Part shown: one piece after another, positions 1 to 8,562 of the stretch
How positions within the stretch are numbered: position 1 is the first letter of the stretch
Layout: each line of letters opens with the position of its first letter
Assembly: GCA_000508965.1 (NCBI GenBank)
Contig: BAHV02000018.1
Location: forward strand, 1-64,000
Direction of reading: 5' to 3'
Source: Dielma sp000508965
GTDB lineage: Bacteria; Bacillota_I; Bacilli_A; Erysipelotrichales; Erysipelotrichaceae
DNA length: 64,000 bases
The notes under the pieces: model-generated
What the model saw: only the letters and a program-made list of their open reading frames with translations
The model's database searches: none
What the model was told of the DNA's origin: nothing
Program-made: the position numbers and the translations under genes

Positions 1-928
1 CCATTTTTTTAGTTGTAAAAAGCATTTCAAACGCTGCTTCAGGTAAATTTTTTAATGTCATTTCATCATTTCCCTGTGCCAACAAACTAGTGGCATTAAA
101 CACAGGTATCACAGTCCATTCTGATCCGCTCCATGTTATCCAAGTAGTCCCGCCATCTAATGATAATGCAAATTTAATAACATCACCTTCTGATTTATCT
201 ACTTGTATATTAAACTTTCTAATTCCTGTTACATAATAATAATCAAAGTAGATAGATTCAAGAAGATGCACTTCTTCAGGATTTTTGATGCATGGTATTT
301 TATAAGCAAGGTAAGTATCCTCTATATCATCGCTATATCTTAGCAACTTAGGTTTATTACCAAACAAAGGGTCACGATTATTTAATAATGATGAATTTCT
401 TGTACAAGTAATAAATAAATCTTTAGTCATTGCCTGTAAATTATCTGCTATTTTAATGACACCTCCTGATGCATCAAAACTATAAATTTTACCATCTACT
501 GCTTGCATAGCGTAAAATAAATTAGCTTGAAATAGACTATTATTGGTTGTAATGAACTGCATAGATTTAATAAAACAAGCATCATAGCCACTATTTCCTG
601 AGCCATCTTTATAATACTCAAATTTAAGAGTATGAATAGCAGCATCAGTGAATGTCTTTTCATACTGTCCTGACGAACCTGTATTTACAGCTGAAGAACC
701 ATCAATAGTCAATCTGAATTTGTCATAATTTGTTTCTGAACTAACAAGATACTCGATTTTCAAATATTCAAATTTAGCAGTTACAGTCCATGATGTTGAC
801 TGACCATGAGTAATTGTGTTTGACCTCAGCCCTAATAAAGATGCATCACCGTCCCAAGTCGTTACTGTCCAAGAGCCTATATCAAAAGGCAGCTTCTTTG
901 TAAAATCAATTGTTACCATTTCACCCAT
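1..928 (-). CDS. Phage tail-tip / receptor-binding-region protein, 3' end missing
   Basis: An open frame of 309 codons runs off the left edge. Its ATG overlaps the stop of the upstream tail gene (TAATG), so the two are translationally coupled. The readable part is rich in Thr, Ser, Asn and aromatic residues with alternating hydrophobic strands, suggesting beta-sandwich folds. No catalytic motif or signal peptide is visible. Its place after the tape measure, DUF6711-like and Tal-like genes suggests a baseplate or host-recognition component; that role is inferred from position and composition, not from a recognised domain. The C-terminus cannot be judged. Confidence 0.75.
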   Translation of the reverse strand, partial: MGEMVTIDFTKKLPFDIGSWTVTTWDGDASLLGLRSNTITHGQSTSWTVTAKFEYLKIEYLVSSETNYDKFRLTIDGSSAVNTGSSGQYEKTFTDAAIHTLKFEYYKDGSGNSGYDACFIKSMQFITTNNSLFQANLFYAMQAVDGKIYSFDASGGVIKIADNLQAMTKDLFITCTRNSSLLNNRDPLFGNKPKLLRYSDDIEDTYLAYKIPCIKNPEEVHLLESIYFDYYYVTGIRKFNIQVDKSEGDVIKFALSLDGGTTWITWSGSEWTVIPVFNATSLLAQGNDEMTLKNLPEAAFEMLFTTKKM

Positions 929-2751
929 TACATTAGATCTCCTTCACCGATAAAGTAGTATTCGTCACTGTTTGGTAGTTCGACGCTAGTTACTACATAA
1001 TCTGGCTCACTTATAATCAGTGTTCCAGCATTAGTAACTTCTTTTGATGGATAGGTTACACCATCATTTTCAACAAACACATAGTTATCAACACGATTGT
1101 ACAGTTCAGGTTTCCAGTACAACATAAATCCAGTCCATACCATGCTTATATCTACGGTAGTTGTAACCTTGTTAAAACTCCGCTCAACATAAGTAATCAG
1201 TTCTTCACAAGTAATTGGTAATGGTTCAGAAACAACAACCTCATATTCTGTTGTAATACCATCTGTCGTTTGTATTGAATTAGTGTAAAAGATTTCTTCG
1301 ATGACCTCAGCGTGCGGCCTTGAATCACTCATACCGCCTACAAGTTTTTGACCGAATAATGTTACATGTGCTTGATTAGTAAGAATGACCGCTGATGAGC
1401 CTTTAAGCTTTAATTCCAAGCCATGATGCTGGCCTGAAGGTATTTGTGTTACAGGAATGGTAAACGATAATAATCCACATGAATCAAAAACCACTTTTGG
1501 CAAGAATATCATTTCCTCATTATCTAAGAATAACTTAGCTTCTATGGTATCACTGCCCTCAAACTGAATTGAACAATAAAGCATTAAGTTAGCATCACTC
1601 GATACTGCAAACTCTATATAGCAAAGCTGTGTAAACTCAGAGCTTACCGAAAAGTCAGCTGCGTTCGTAAAATAATAAATTCCAGTTTCAATTTCTTTGA
1701 TTTGATTCTGTATTTTACTATACGCGCGATCTTCACTCTCGTTTTCATCTTCGCCGATTTTGGCCGCAATATCAGATTCCAAGCCACCATTATAGGATAG
1801 CTTACACTCCGTAATAAACGTCTTGATTTCCTTGCCTTCATCGTCCACAACTGTAACGGCATCACCACACTCTAGTGCCGGATTTCCATGCCAATTACAG
1901 GCAAACCCCGTATAAATAAACTCACTGTAAGACTTTTTTATAAGCTCTCCAATAGTTTTTAAAGATGATGAATCATTATAATCCAGCAGAGGTATTTCAA
2001 GCTTTAGTTCGTTGCCTTGTGTGCCAACCGCTATATCATTGATTCTAACGATACCAAAACCTTCATAATCATTTTTTACATTCAAGTCATACCGCTCTGA
2101 GCCATCAATCATTATATTGGTTTCAGTAATATTAATTAGATCAATGACACCGTTTTTAACAACGATATAACCGCTTGCCATAACACCCACTGAATTAAAT
2201 ATCTGACGATATGTTAAATCATCCGGCTTACCACCAATATTCATAGTTGAGTTTGGGTAATCATTTTTAGTTAAACGTTCACTTATCGTTAGTTTTAAAT
2301 CTTTAGCAATAGAGTTTACCAAATACCCACAAGCAACAGGAAAATTCATTTTGCTTGAATACTTTTTATCTAATGTATAAAGTATGTCAAATCCTGATAA
2401 TTCAAATCCTCGATCAACCTCACTAACATCAGTAATTTTATATTCACCTATCTGCACTTCTTCATAATTACCTTCAGGAAGTAGCAGTCCAACAAAAACT
2501 TGTATCCATTGGTTTTTAAAAGTACGTACTGTGTATAGTTTATCACGATTATCTATCTCTATATTGATAGAAGAGGATATGCAGCCACCCAGCGAAAATT
2601 CATCTGTATCCAAAATAGAATTGCTCACATCAAAAGAAACGATAGCATCATCAGTCAAAGTGATTTTGCTATCTTTGATATAAATACGTGAATTTAAGGT
2701 TCGGTCTGCTTTCTTAATGGCTTGTTTAAAAGCTTCACTAACTGTTTTCAT
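928..2751 (-). CDS. Phage tail protein, Tal/baseplate-hub-like
   Basis: A 607-residue protein preceded by AGGTGAAAT and ATG. The first 330 residues are rich in beta strands and have the look of siphoviral tail-hub (Tal/gp18-like) N-terminal regions: short strand-loop repeats and an early conserved-looking FSLGGCISSS patch. The C-terminal third (from about residue 350) is a separate beta-rich part with no catalytic motif. By position, second after the tape measure, it should form the hub below the tail tube or the platform for receptor-binding proteins. The family assignment rests on position and general character. Confidence 0.7.
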   Translation of the reverse strand: MKTVSEAFKQAIKKADRTLNSRIYIKDSKITLTDDAIVSFDVSNSILDTDEFSLGGCISSSINIEIDNRDKLYTVRTFKNQWIQVFVGLLLPEGNYEEVQIGEYKITDVSEVDRGFELSGFDILYTLDKKYSSKMNFPVACGYLVNSIAKDLKLTISERLTKNDYPNSTMNIGGKPDDLTYRQIFNSVGVMASGYIVVKNGVIDLINITETNIMIDGSERYDLNVKNDYEGFGIVRINDIAVGTQGNELKLEIPLLDYNDSSSLKTIGELIKKSYSEFIYTGFACNWHGNPALECGDAVTVVDDEGKEIKTFITECKLSYNGGLESDIAAKIGEDENESEDRAYSKIQNQIKEIETGIYYFTNAADFSVSSEFTQLCYIEFAVSSDANLMLYCSIQFEGSDTIEAKLFLDNEEMIFLPKVVFDSCGLLSFTIPVTQIPSGQHHGLELKLKGSSAVILTNQAHVTLFGQKLVGGMSDSRPHAEVIEEIFYTNSIQTTDGITTEYEVVVSEPLPITCEELITYVERSFNKVTTTVDISMVWTGFMLYWKPELYNRVDNYVFVENDGVTYPSKEVTNAGTLIISEPDYVVTSVELPNSDEYYFIGEGDLM

Positions 2752-2758
2752 ATTTCAC

Positions 2759-3106
2759 CTACTGCTCGATAATGCTGAAAGATAACCCTGACCATAAATA
2801 TTCGCCGTTTGAAAACTCATACATTAATGCTGACGGTCTATCTCCAACATAACATGTTTTAGTCACTTCACCATCTTTAGGATCAATATATGTAACACTG
2901 AAAAAGACATCTGAAACAGCGTTTAAAATTTGGCTGATCTGACTGCTTGTAAGCGGCGGCCATTCACACTCTAATTTTCTTTTGACAGCGATACGATCTC
3001 TTAACATTTGAGCTTTTGTATTACGTTTTGATTTTCCGTCAATATCCGAAATAGTTACTTTTAACTTTTTAGGAGCAGTAACTTCTACTCCATTAATTTT
3101 AAACAT
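2759..3106 (-). CDS. DUF6711-like phage tail protein
   Basis: A 115-residue protein starting MFKINGVEV, with AAGGAG before the ATG. The pattern (an N-terminal I-N-G-V-x-V strand, a central W-P-P-L patch and a GEYLWSGLSF C-terminus) matches what I recall of the DUF6711 family found between tape measure and tail-tip genes in Firmicutes phages. It is probably a small structural part of the distal tail. The gene sits 7 bases upstream of the Tal-like gene and 12 bases downstream of the tape measure gene. No enzyme motif is present. Confidence 0.7.
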   Translation of the reverse strand: MFKINGVEVTAPKKLKVTISDIDGKSKRNTKAQMLRDRIAVKRKLECEWPPLTSSQISQILNAVSDVFFSVTYIDPKDGEVTKTCYVGDRPSALMYEFSNGEYLWSGLSFSIIEQ

Positions 3107-3118
3107 GTTACCACTCCT

Positions 3119-5650
3119 TTATATATTAACCACTTTTTTACCCGTCTTTTTAGAGTATCGTTGTAATGATTTAATAACAATGTCACATACCTTGTCATCA
3201 CCAAGCTTAAATACCATGTTCAAATTGCCAACAAGATCAATGAGCTGCTGCAATAACTCAACAACCTCTCTACTGCTAGTATCTGGTTGACGTTGAGAAA
3301 TCTTATCAGCTAATGAGTTCATCCATTCTGTATTATTTTCAAGTGGTACGACAGCTTCTGTACCGGCTTCACCTACCATTGATAATGTAGGCGAATCGAC
3401 AATGCCGCCCTTTGCCAAGTAAGAGATTTTAGGTAGAGTTGGAATATCAAATCCAATATGACCAATTAACGGTATATCAAGACTGATACCATTCACTTTT
3501 CCAATTAATGTGTTTATACCATCGAATAAGGCATTGATAATACCAATGATCATATTAATTGGTGCTTTAGCTATCGCTACAAGACCATCAAAAATACCAC
3601 CAAAGATATTAGATATTCCTTGCCATGCTCTTTGCCAATCAAGTGTAAAAATCCCTGCAATGAAATCAATAATACCTCCAAATATTTTTTTAATTGAATC
3701 CCATATATTACTGCAATTAGCAAAAAATGCATTCAATATTTCGCCAAATATGCCGAAACTCTCTGACCAATCAGTAGTGAATATACCGGTGAGGAAATCA
3801 TCAAATTGCTGAAATGCATTCGTAATTTGATTCCATATATCTTTAGCAACTGAGCATATTTCTTCCCAGTTTGTAATCAGTAAGTAGCCGATTGCGATTA
3901 TTCCCGCAATAGCTAAAACAGCTATTCCAATTGAAGAACCTAAAAATCCAAAAATTCCTGAAACTATATTGAATACACCGATTGCGGTTTTCACTATCAA
4001 GAATGCTGCTGCTAAATCCAAGAGTACGAATATGATTAAATCTAGCACTGGCTTGCCATCACCTAATAGCCATTCTATCAAATCATTTAACTTTTCGAGT
4101 AACCACCCAGCACCTTGTACTAATAATTCTAGCGCTGGGCCAGCAATTTCAACTGCTCGATTAGCGATATAAACAAACAAATCTACAACATTACCGCCAA
4201 GACGTTTTAATTCTTCAAACACCTTTTTGCCACCATTATTCCATACATCTGTTAATGTACTGAATGCACCTGAAAAAGCATTTTTAAGCCTATCAGCTAA
4301 GGCACTCATCTGATTATCAATAGCAGTTGTATCTAGGTTAGGTGTAATGATTTCAGGCATCGTAGATACTGCGCCAGCGCCTGATGAACCATCATCCATC
4401 TGTAAGGTGTTGATTTCATCAATGGCTGCTAATGCTCCTACATCTTTTGCCGCTTGTTTTGCTGATGTACCATAAGCACCCATAGCATTTTTAGCAGCTA
4501 CTAGGCTCTTGGTCGAGTCTATTGATTGTTTTAATGTCTTACCAAAGATTGCAGATATAAAACTTGCAATATAAGCTGACAATGTACTTAAGCCTGACAT
4601 AAATGCATTAATAGCTGGTAAGATTGCTTCATATATAGGTGTAAAAGCAACGTTTAAATTGCTCTTAATCATCTTTAGAGATTCCGCAAACTGATTATTA
4701 GTCTTAAGCGAACTTAATAATGATGAACCCATTGCTCTAATGCCACTTGTAATAGCTGGCATTAAAAGACTGAATAATACCATAGACTGCATGAAGCGTT
4801 TAAAGCTCATATGACTTTGGCCAACACTGCGGCCGGCTGTTTTAGCACCATCGCCTAGCTTTAATAAACTGCTTGTAGCACTCTTCGCTTTACCAACTAT
4901 TTGACTAATTGTATTTTTCAATCTGCCTAAAATGCCATTGCTTGATTGAGCTTCAGCCGTTACAGTTGCGAGGTTTACATCGACTGTTCTTTTTCTTGCT
5001 AAAGCATCAAGAGTGATTGATGTCCTTGCTGAACTATCTTGTAAAGCCGCAATTTGAGCATCTAACTTCATCACCTGATCATCTAATGATCTTAAAGCAT
5101 TAATGTCATTTGTTGCCTCCGCTTTAAGCGATTCGCTTAATAGCGATTTTCTGTTTGCCTGCAATGATTGAATTCTGCTGTCCAACAATTCCAGCGAACT
5201 TGTTAATTCATTGATTTTCTGCTCCATCATATCAGTTTCAAACTGATCATCAAGCTTCATCTTTGGTAACGGAATACTCACCGTTGGTAACGGCGGCGCT
5301 CTTGGTGATGCTGGATTAGATGCAGTGCTATTAGACACAGTGCTTTCAGCTTCATTAAATGGCATTTTAGGAGCTGTGAATTTCATTTCAGCAATCATTT
5401 TTTGAAGGTCTCTAATAAAAGACTGCATGATTTTTTTCGATGCTTCAGTCTGCTTTTTGATAGCCTCAGTCATTGATTTCATCGCATTTTCAACGGATTT
5501 ACTAAGACTGACAAACATATTCTCTTTCATGTTTCCTAGCTGTTCTTTAACTACTTTAACAATCTTTTCTGCTTCTTTTTTTGTACTTTCTTCTAATTTT
5601 GCATTGACCTCTAAATCAAGCTGAATGCTGCCTGCGCTTGTTGTTCCCAT
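3119..5650 (-). CDS. Phage tail tape measure protein
   Basis: An 843-residue protein, the longest in the tail module, which sets tail length and enters the cell during DNA ejection. The N-terminal 250 residues are a long coiled coil rich in K, E and Q. Hydrophobic stretches follow near residues 290-310 and 535-600, including a run of I/V/A/G typical of tape measure membrane segments. The C-terminal part is Gly/Ile/Phe-rich with a GGIVDSPTLSMVGEAG-type motif seen in many tape measures. I chose the ATG three codons inside the longest frame because AGGTAGGTG lies at proper spacing before it. A hairpin terminator precedes the gene. Confidence 0.93.
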   Translation of the reverse strand: MGTTSAGSIQLDLEVNAKLEESTKKEAEKIVKVVKEQLGNMKENMFVSLSKSVENAMKSMTEAIKKQTEASKKIMQSFIRDLQKMIAEMKFTAPKMPFNEAESTVSNSTASNPASPRAPPLPTVSIPLPKMKLDDQFETDMMEQKINELTSSLELLDSRIQSLQANRKSLLSESLKAEATNDINALRSLDDQVMKLDAQIAALQDSSARTSITLDALARKRTVDVNLATVTAEAQSSNGILGRLKNTISQIVGKAKSATSSLLKLGDGAKTAGRSVGQSHMSFKRFMQSMVLFSLLMPAITSGIRAMGSSLLSSLKTNNQFAESLKMIKSNLNVAFTPIYEAILPAINAFMSGLSTLSAYIASFISAIFGKTLKQSIDSTKSLVAAKNAMGAYGTSAKQAAKDVGALAAIDEINTLQMDDGSSGAGAVSTMPEIITPNLDTTAIDNQMSALADRLKNAFSGAFSTLTDVWNNGGKKVFEELKRLGGNVVDLFVYIANRAVEIAGPALELLVQGAGWLLEKLNDLIEWLLGDGKPVLDLIIFVLLDLAAAFLIVKTAIGVFNIVSGIFGFLGSSIGIAVLAIAGIIAIGYLLITNWEEICSVAKDIWNQITNAFQQFDDFLTGIFTTDWSESFGIFGEILNAFFANCSNIWDSIKKIFGGIIDFIAGIFTLDWQRAWQGISNIFGGIFDGLVAIAKAPINMIIGIINALFDGINTLIGKVNGISLDIPLIGHIGFDIPTLPKISYLAKGGIVDSPTLSMVGEAGTEAVVPLENNTEWMNSLADKISQRQPDTSSREVVELLQQLIDLVGNLNMVFKLGDDKVCDIVIKSLQRYSKKTGKKVVNI

Positions 5651-5670
5651 TAGTTTCACCTACCTTTCAT

Positions 5671-5702
5671 AAAAAAAGGCAGATGGTTATCCAAATGCCT
5701 TT
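5671..5702 (-). terminator. Intrinsic terminator-like hairpin before the tape measure gene
   Basis: Read on the minus strand, AAAGGCA and TGCCTTT form a perfect 7-bp stem with an inner TGG/CCA pairing, followed by four more T. It overlaps the end of the tail chaperone frame. If active it would lower expression of the tape measure relative to tail tube and chaperone. Confidence 0.6.
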
Positions 5703-6369
5703 GCAAATATGCTTTGCAGCTCTTTCAGCTGCGCTTCTTTTTCTTCTTCTGTCATGGTAGCCTCATATTGAGCCTGCAACTTTGCCTGCCATTCATCACG
5801 GATCCTTTTTTGCTCAGGTGTGAATGACTTTAATATATCCCTATTAGTCTCTGATCGGATAGAAACAATCTGTCCAAGCGGCGTATCTGGCATAATGCCA
5901 GAAAGTAGAGTACAGAATCGCTTATAATCAATATCTTCATCTGCATATAAATCAATCTGCGGATATTGCAGTGCAAATGATGCCTCGATCAAATCCCAAT
6001 CCTCATATAAGTCATACCATTTGTTTGTTACTTTTTTTGCTTTTTACCCTGCTTGTCGATTTCTTCAATATCAACATCACTGATTCCCGCCATAATGGCA
6101 CTGACAATGTCACTGGTAGCCGCTACTGTGAGGTCCATGCTGTTAATGTATTCAAGAGCCTGTTCACCTAAAGCCATTTTGATTACCTCATCAATCAAAC
6201 TGAAACTTTCGGTATCAGGCTTCTTTTCGTATTCTTCATACTTCAACATGATAGCCATAACATTTGTCTTTGATGTATTGATGTTATAGCAATGTTCCTC
6301 ATCAATCATCACATATGGTTTTTCATTCTTCGCTTTAAGTCTAGCGATAATATCATATTTTCGTGCCAT
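5687..6369 (-). CDS. Tail assembly chaperone, long form made by -1 frameshift (gpGT-like)
   Basis: The 113-residue frame ends at AAG TAA, and a slippery A AAA AAG lies directly before that stop. Reading from there in the -1 frame gives 114 further residues without interruption to the stop at 5687, passing through VTNKWYDLYEDWDLIEAS. Upstream of the TTG at 5992 there is no convincing separate start for this second frame. This is the lambda G/GT arrangement kept in most long-tailed phages: the long form binds the tape measure through its T part while G binds the tail tube protein. Predicted total is about 227 residues. The fusion is inferred from the sequence; frameshift efficiency is unknown. 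Confidence 0.85.
6028..6369 (-). CDS. Tail assembly chaperone, short form (gpG-like)
   Basis: A 113-residue protein starting MARKYDIIARL and ending GKKQKK. It lies between the major tail protein and the tape measure, the fixed position for the tail chaperone. The mixed-charge, helix-forming sequence without hydrophobic core segments fits this role. The last codons double as the slippery site that yields the longer product. Its ATG overlaps the stop region of the tail tube gene (both at 6369), so translation is probably coupled. Confidence 0.85.
   Translation of the reverse strand: MARKYDIIARLKAKNEKPYVMIDEEHCYNINTSKTNVMAIMLKYEEYEKKPDTESFSLIDEVIKMALGEQALEYINSMDLTVAATSDIVSAIMAGISDVDIEEIDKQGKKQKK
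6031..6037 (-). other. Programmed -1 frameshift slippery heptamer
   Basis: The minus strand reads A AAA AAG immediately followed by the zero-frame stop TAA. This fits the canonical X XXY YYZ pattern for tandem -1 slippage with the codons in the correct phase, and the -1 frame stays open for 114 codons. Confidence 0.85.
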
Positions 6370-6827
6370 TAGTTGCCTCCTGAAGCTGGCGCTTCTGTAT
6401 AAATGGGTTGCCCATCTCCTACCATTTTAAACTCCAATGGAGCAACATTTGTACTATCACCGCCGCCAACATTAGTAACATCAATAACACAGTCAAATTC
6501 TAATTTTGCACCATCTGGGAAATTGATTTCACCTTTCGTTGAGCAATCTAATCCATCTTTAAATGCGATATTAGCAACATAGTCATTGCCCGGATCGCCA
6601 ACATTCCGTTTGCCCTTCATATCAATAGAGAATTTCTTCCCCGTCATCAAAGCGCGGGCCCACCCTCTAGTGGTCATTGGTGTCCATTCCTCAGTGCTAC
6701 CTTCAATACTGATGCCAAAACTTTCTAAGTCGGCAATTGGTTTCATATCTTCTGCGGCCGATAATCTGCCTTTCACTCCGATTTTAAAATCTAAGTTATA
6801 AACTGGAAATACTCCTGTAAAACTCAT
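6369..6827 (-). CDS. Major tail (tube) protein
   Basis: A 152-residue protein starting MSFTGVFPVYNLDFKI. The ATG at 6827 is preferred to the upstream GTG because AGGAAGG sits at good spacing. The sequence is beta-rich, with GST.EWTPMTTRGWARALMTGKKFSIDMKG in the middle, the style of phi13- or TP901-type tail tube proteins, and a G/S/T-rich C-terminus. It precedes the tail chaperone and follows the tail terminator, as expected. It should polymerise as hexameric rings around the tape measure. Family naming is from position and overall pattern. Confidence 0.85.
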   Translation of the reverse strand: MSFTGVFPVYNLDFKIGVKGRLSAAEDMKPIADLESFGISIEGSTEEWTPMTTRGWARALMTGKKFSIDMKGKRNVGDPGNDYVANIAFKDGLDCSTKGEINFPDGAKLEFDCVIDVTNVGGGDSTNVAPLEFKMVGDGQPIYTEAPASGGN

Positions 6828-6828
6828 A

Positions 6829-7230
6829 TTATCCTTCCTTTCTATCACGCATGTACGTGATCCAAACTTCTATTACATATTCATATACACCTTGTTCATC
6901 TGTGTCCACTGAAATAGGCTCATCACTTCTCATTTCACACAAAACAGTTTGATAACCACTTATAATAGGCTGCTTACCATAAAATAATTCATGGACCTCT
7001 TGCGCAATACACTCAGTTTCATCAGGATTCTTTGTCCAATGTACAACTATGGATACACCTTTTACAACGGTGTTTGTGTTTGCCAATCCGCCAATAGCTA
7101 ACTTACTGCGATTACTGGTTAGATTACGTACACAAATAGTTTTCTGCTTGCTGCTATCATAGATACCTATCTTCCAGTTCGCTTGGATTTTCTTTTGCAT
7201 CCAATCTTTTACATTTTTCAAAGTCATCAT
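6829..7230 (-). CDS. Tail terminator / minor capsid protein 3-like
   Basis: A 133-residue protein starting MMTLKNVKDWMQKK. The start is set by AGGAGG nine bases upstream, and the ATG overlaps the previous stop as ATGA. The pattern of an N-terminal helix, an alternating strand core and a final EYVIEVWITYMRD strand fits the tail-terminator family placed just before the tail tube gene in siphoviruses (described in Streptococcus and Lactococcus phages as minor capsid protein). It should cap the tail tube and join it to the head. The stop sits just before the next start region. Confidence 0.75.
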   Translation of the reverse strand: MMTLKNVKDWMQKKIQANWKIGIYDSSKQKTICVRNLTSNRSKLAIGGLANTNTVVKGVSIVVHWTKNPDETECIAQEVHELFYGKQPIISGYQTVLCEMRSDEPISVDTDEQGVYEYVIEVWITYMRDRKEG

Positions 7231-7628
7231 TTGATGATGCCTCCTGATTCTTCTTTCCAAAATTTCATAAATGTATCAATCACAAATTGCTTTCCTTCAC
7301 CTTCAAGGTAACAATCCATCCAATGATCTTGAGCATTACCGTTAGCAAGTTTGCTGAATTTAACACCATCAAGATTAAAATACCAACGTCTAGCGTAGGG
7401 TGTGTTATATATAATTGCATAAACCATGTCTTTTGCCTTTTCTACATAACCACTTTTGATTGCATCATTGCCTCGCTCTAACGTTCCAACATCCTTTGGC
7501 ACAACTGCTCTCGATACAATATCTGATACAATCGCATCTGCCGTTAACTCCATTGCTCTGTCCGCTGATTTATTCATTTTTTCCATGACATCGTTATTAA
7601 GCTTAACCTTTACATTGCTAACATTCAT
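7227..7628 (-). CDS. Minor capsid protein 2-like (HK97 gp10-type) head-tail joining protein
   Basis: A 133-residue protein starting MNVSNVKVKLNNDVMEKMNKSADRA. It has an N-terminal helix, a central basic Y-A-R-R-W-Y-F patch and a W-rich C-terminus (HWMDCYLEGEGKQF), as in Minor_capsid_2-like proteins. It is the second of three small connector genes between capsid and tail. The start overlaps the previous stop by four bases and the end overlaps the next gene, indicating tight coupling. Confidence 0.72.
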   Translation of the reverse strand: MNVSNVKVKLNNDVMEKMNKSADRAMELTADAIVSDIVSRAVVPKDVGTLERGNDAIKSGYVEKAKDMVYAIIYNTPYARRWYFNLDGVKFSKLANGNAQDHWMDCYLEGEGKQFVIDTFMKFWKEESGGIIK

Positions 7629-7972
7629 ATCAAGTCAAACTCTGTACTGAATACAGTACCTAGCAACTTAGGCTTTCTGACAGTATAAATATGTTTAGTT
7701 TCATCATCGATTTTTGCGTATCCTTGAAAAGCTGTTGTGCTGTTAACCGTCTGTACGTCACCTTTGATGATTAATAACCCACTTAGAGCTATCAACTTGC
7801 TATCCTTGCCGTATGTCATCTTGGCTTTTTCGTCATGAATGGCTTTGCCAGCATAGATAAGCGTTTCTTGTGGTCCCTGATCTTCTGTGTCTATTTCTTG
7901 GTAAATTTCCACAGTTGTAGTTGCTTCAATATCCGGAAAAGGAAAAGGACACTTGATTATAGCACTCGGCAT
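7625..7972 (-). CDS. Minor capsid protein 1-like head-closure protein
   Basis: A 115-residue beta-rich protein starting MPSAIIKCPFPFPDIEATTTVEIYQE. The layout (N-terminal short strands, a K-M-T-Y-G-K-D-S-K loop, a V-R-K-P-K-L-L-G-T near the end) fits the Minor_capsid_1-like / head-closure group that follows the connector in these phages. No enzyme motif is seen. It overlaps both neighbours (16 bases with the upstream gene, 4 with the downstream gene). Confidence 0.7.
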   Translation of the reverse strand: MPSAIIKCPFPFPDIEATTTVEIYQEIDTEDQGPQETLIYAGKAIHDEKAKMTYGKDSKLIALSGLLIIKGDVQTVNSTTAFQGYAKIDDETKHIYTVRKPKLLGTVFSTEFDLI

Positions 7973-8307
7973 CTTAACCCTGTGTCCTCTAATAAATTGA
8001 TAATCTCTTGTGTCGTATTACCGCAAGATGAATCAGCAGCAACTCTTGTACTACCTGCTGAATAACTTTTTAATGGGCAATTAATATAAGCACCATATTG
8101 CTCAGTATAATCAGCTTGCAAACAAACAGCTTCTCTTATAAGAGACTGTTGAAATGGTGATAAGTTTTCAAATCCTTTTCCATTGATGCGGCCAAAGCAG
8201 AGATGATTGATTTCTCTTTCTGCTTTAGCCAACTTTGTATCTAAGTCTTGTGTAATGAGAGTGTGATTTTTTAAGTATTCTTCAGGTGTAACAACCATGT
8301 TACTCAC
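7957..8307 (-). CDS. Head-tail connector (adaptor) protein
   Basis: A 116-residue mainly helical protein. The middle FENLSPFQQSLIREAVCLQADYTEQYG segment is typical of gp6/gp15-type adaptors that dock on the portal, with a Ser/Gly loop (SYSAGSTRVAAD) after it. It is the first connector gene after the capsid group. It overlaps the 83-residue upstream gene by eight bases and the next gene by 16. Confidence 0.75.
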   Translation of the reverse strand: MSNMVVTPEEYLKNHTLITQDLDTKLAKAEREINHLCFGRINGKGFENLSPFQQSLIREAVCLQADYTEQYGAYINCPLKSYSAGSTRVAADSSCGNTTQEIINLLEDTGLRCRVL

Positions 8308-8551
8308 CTGCTTTCTTTTCTTCCTCTTTCTTCTTCAAGGCATCCAGTTCTTTCTTCAACTTCTTAGCTTCAGACTTAGCAGCCGTTAACTCTTTCTGAA
8401 GTTTTTCATACTCAGCGTGTGAAACAGTTGAACTAGGTGCAATGGCACGGTTACCTTTTTCATCAATCACATCATAACCTGCTTTTAAATAATCTTCCTT
8501 TTGATCGCTATTGATTTTAGCTTCACGATTTCCTTTTACTGCCGTTAACAT
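8300..8551 (-). CDS. Small phage protein with C-terminal coiled coil, unrecognised
   Basis: An 83-residue protein. The first half (MLTAVKGNREAKINSDQKEDYLKAGYDVID in outline) looks like a small folded module with a Y-x-x-x-G-Y-D-V pattern, as in some head-fibre or Rho-N-like phage modules. The second half is Lys/Glu/Ala heptads forming a highly charged coiled coil. It sits between major capsid and connector genes, so a head decoration or head-tail joining role is plausible, but no function is recognised. Confidence 0.75.
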   Translation of the reverse strand: MLTAVKGNREAKINSDQKEDYLKAGYDVIDEKGNRAIAPSSTVSHAEYEKLQKELTAAKSEAKKLKKELDALKKKEEEKKAGE

Positions 8552-8562
8552 AACTTACCTCC

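Noticed and set aside
5687..5992. Independent 101-aa gene starting with TTG
   Set aside because: No ribosome site at the TTG; the frame is open upstream to the slippery site, so it is the second half of a frameshift product.
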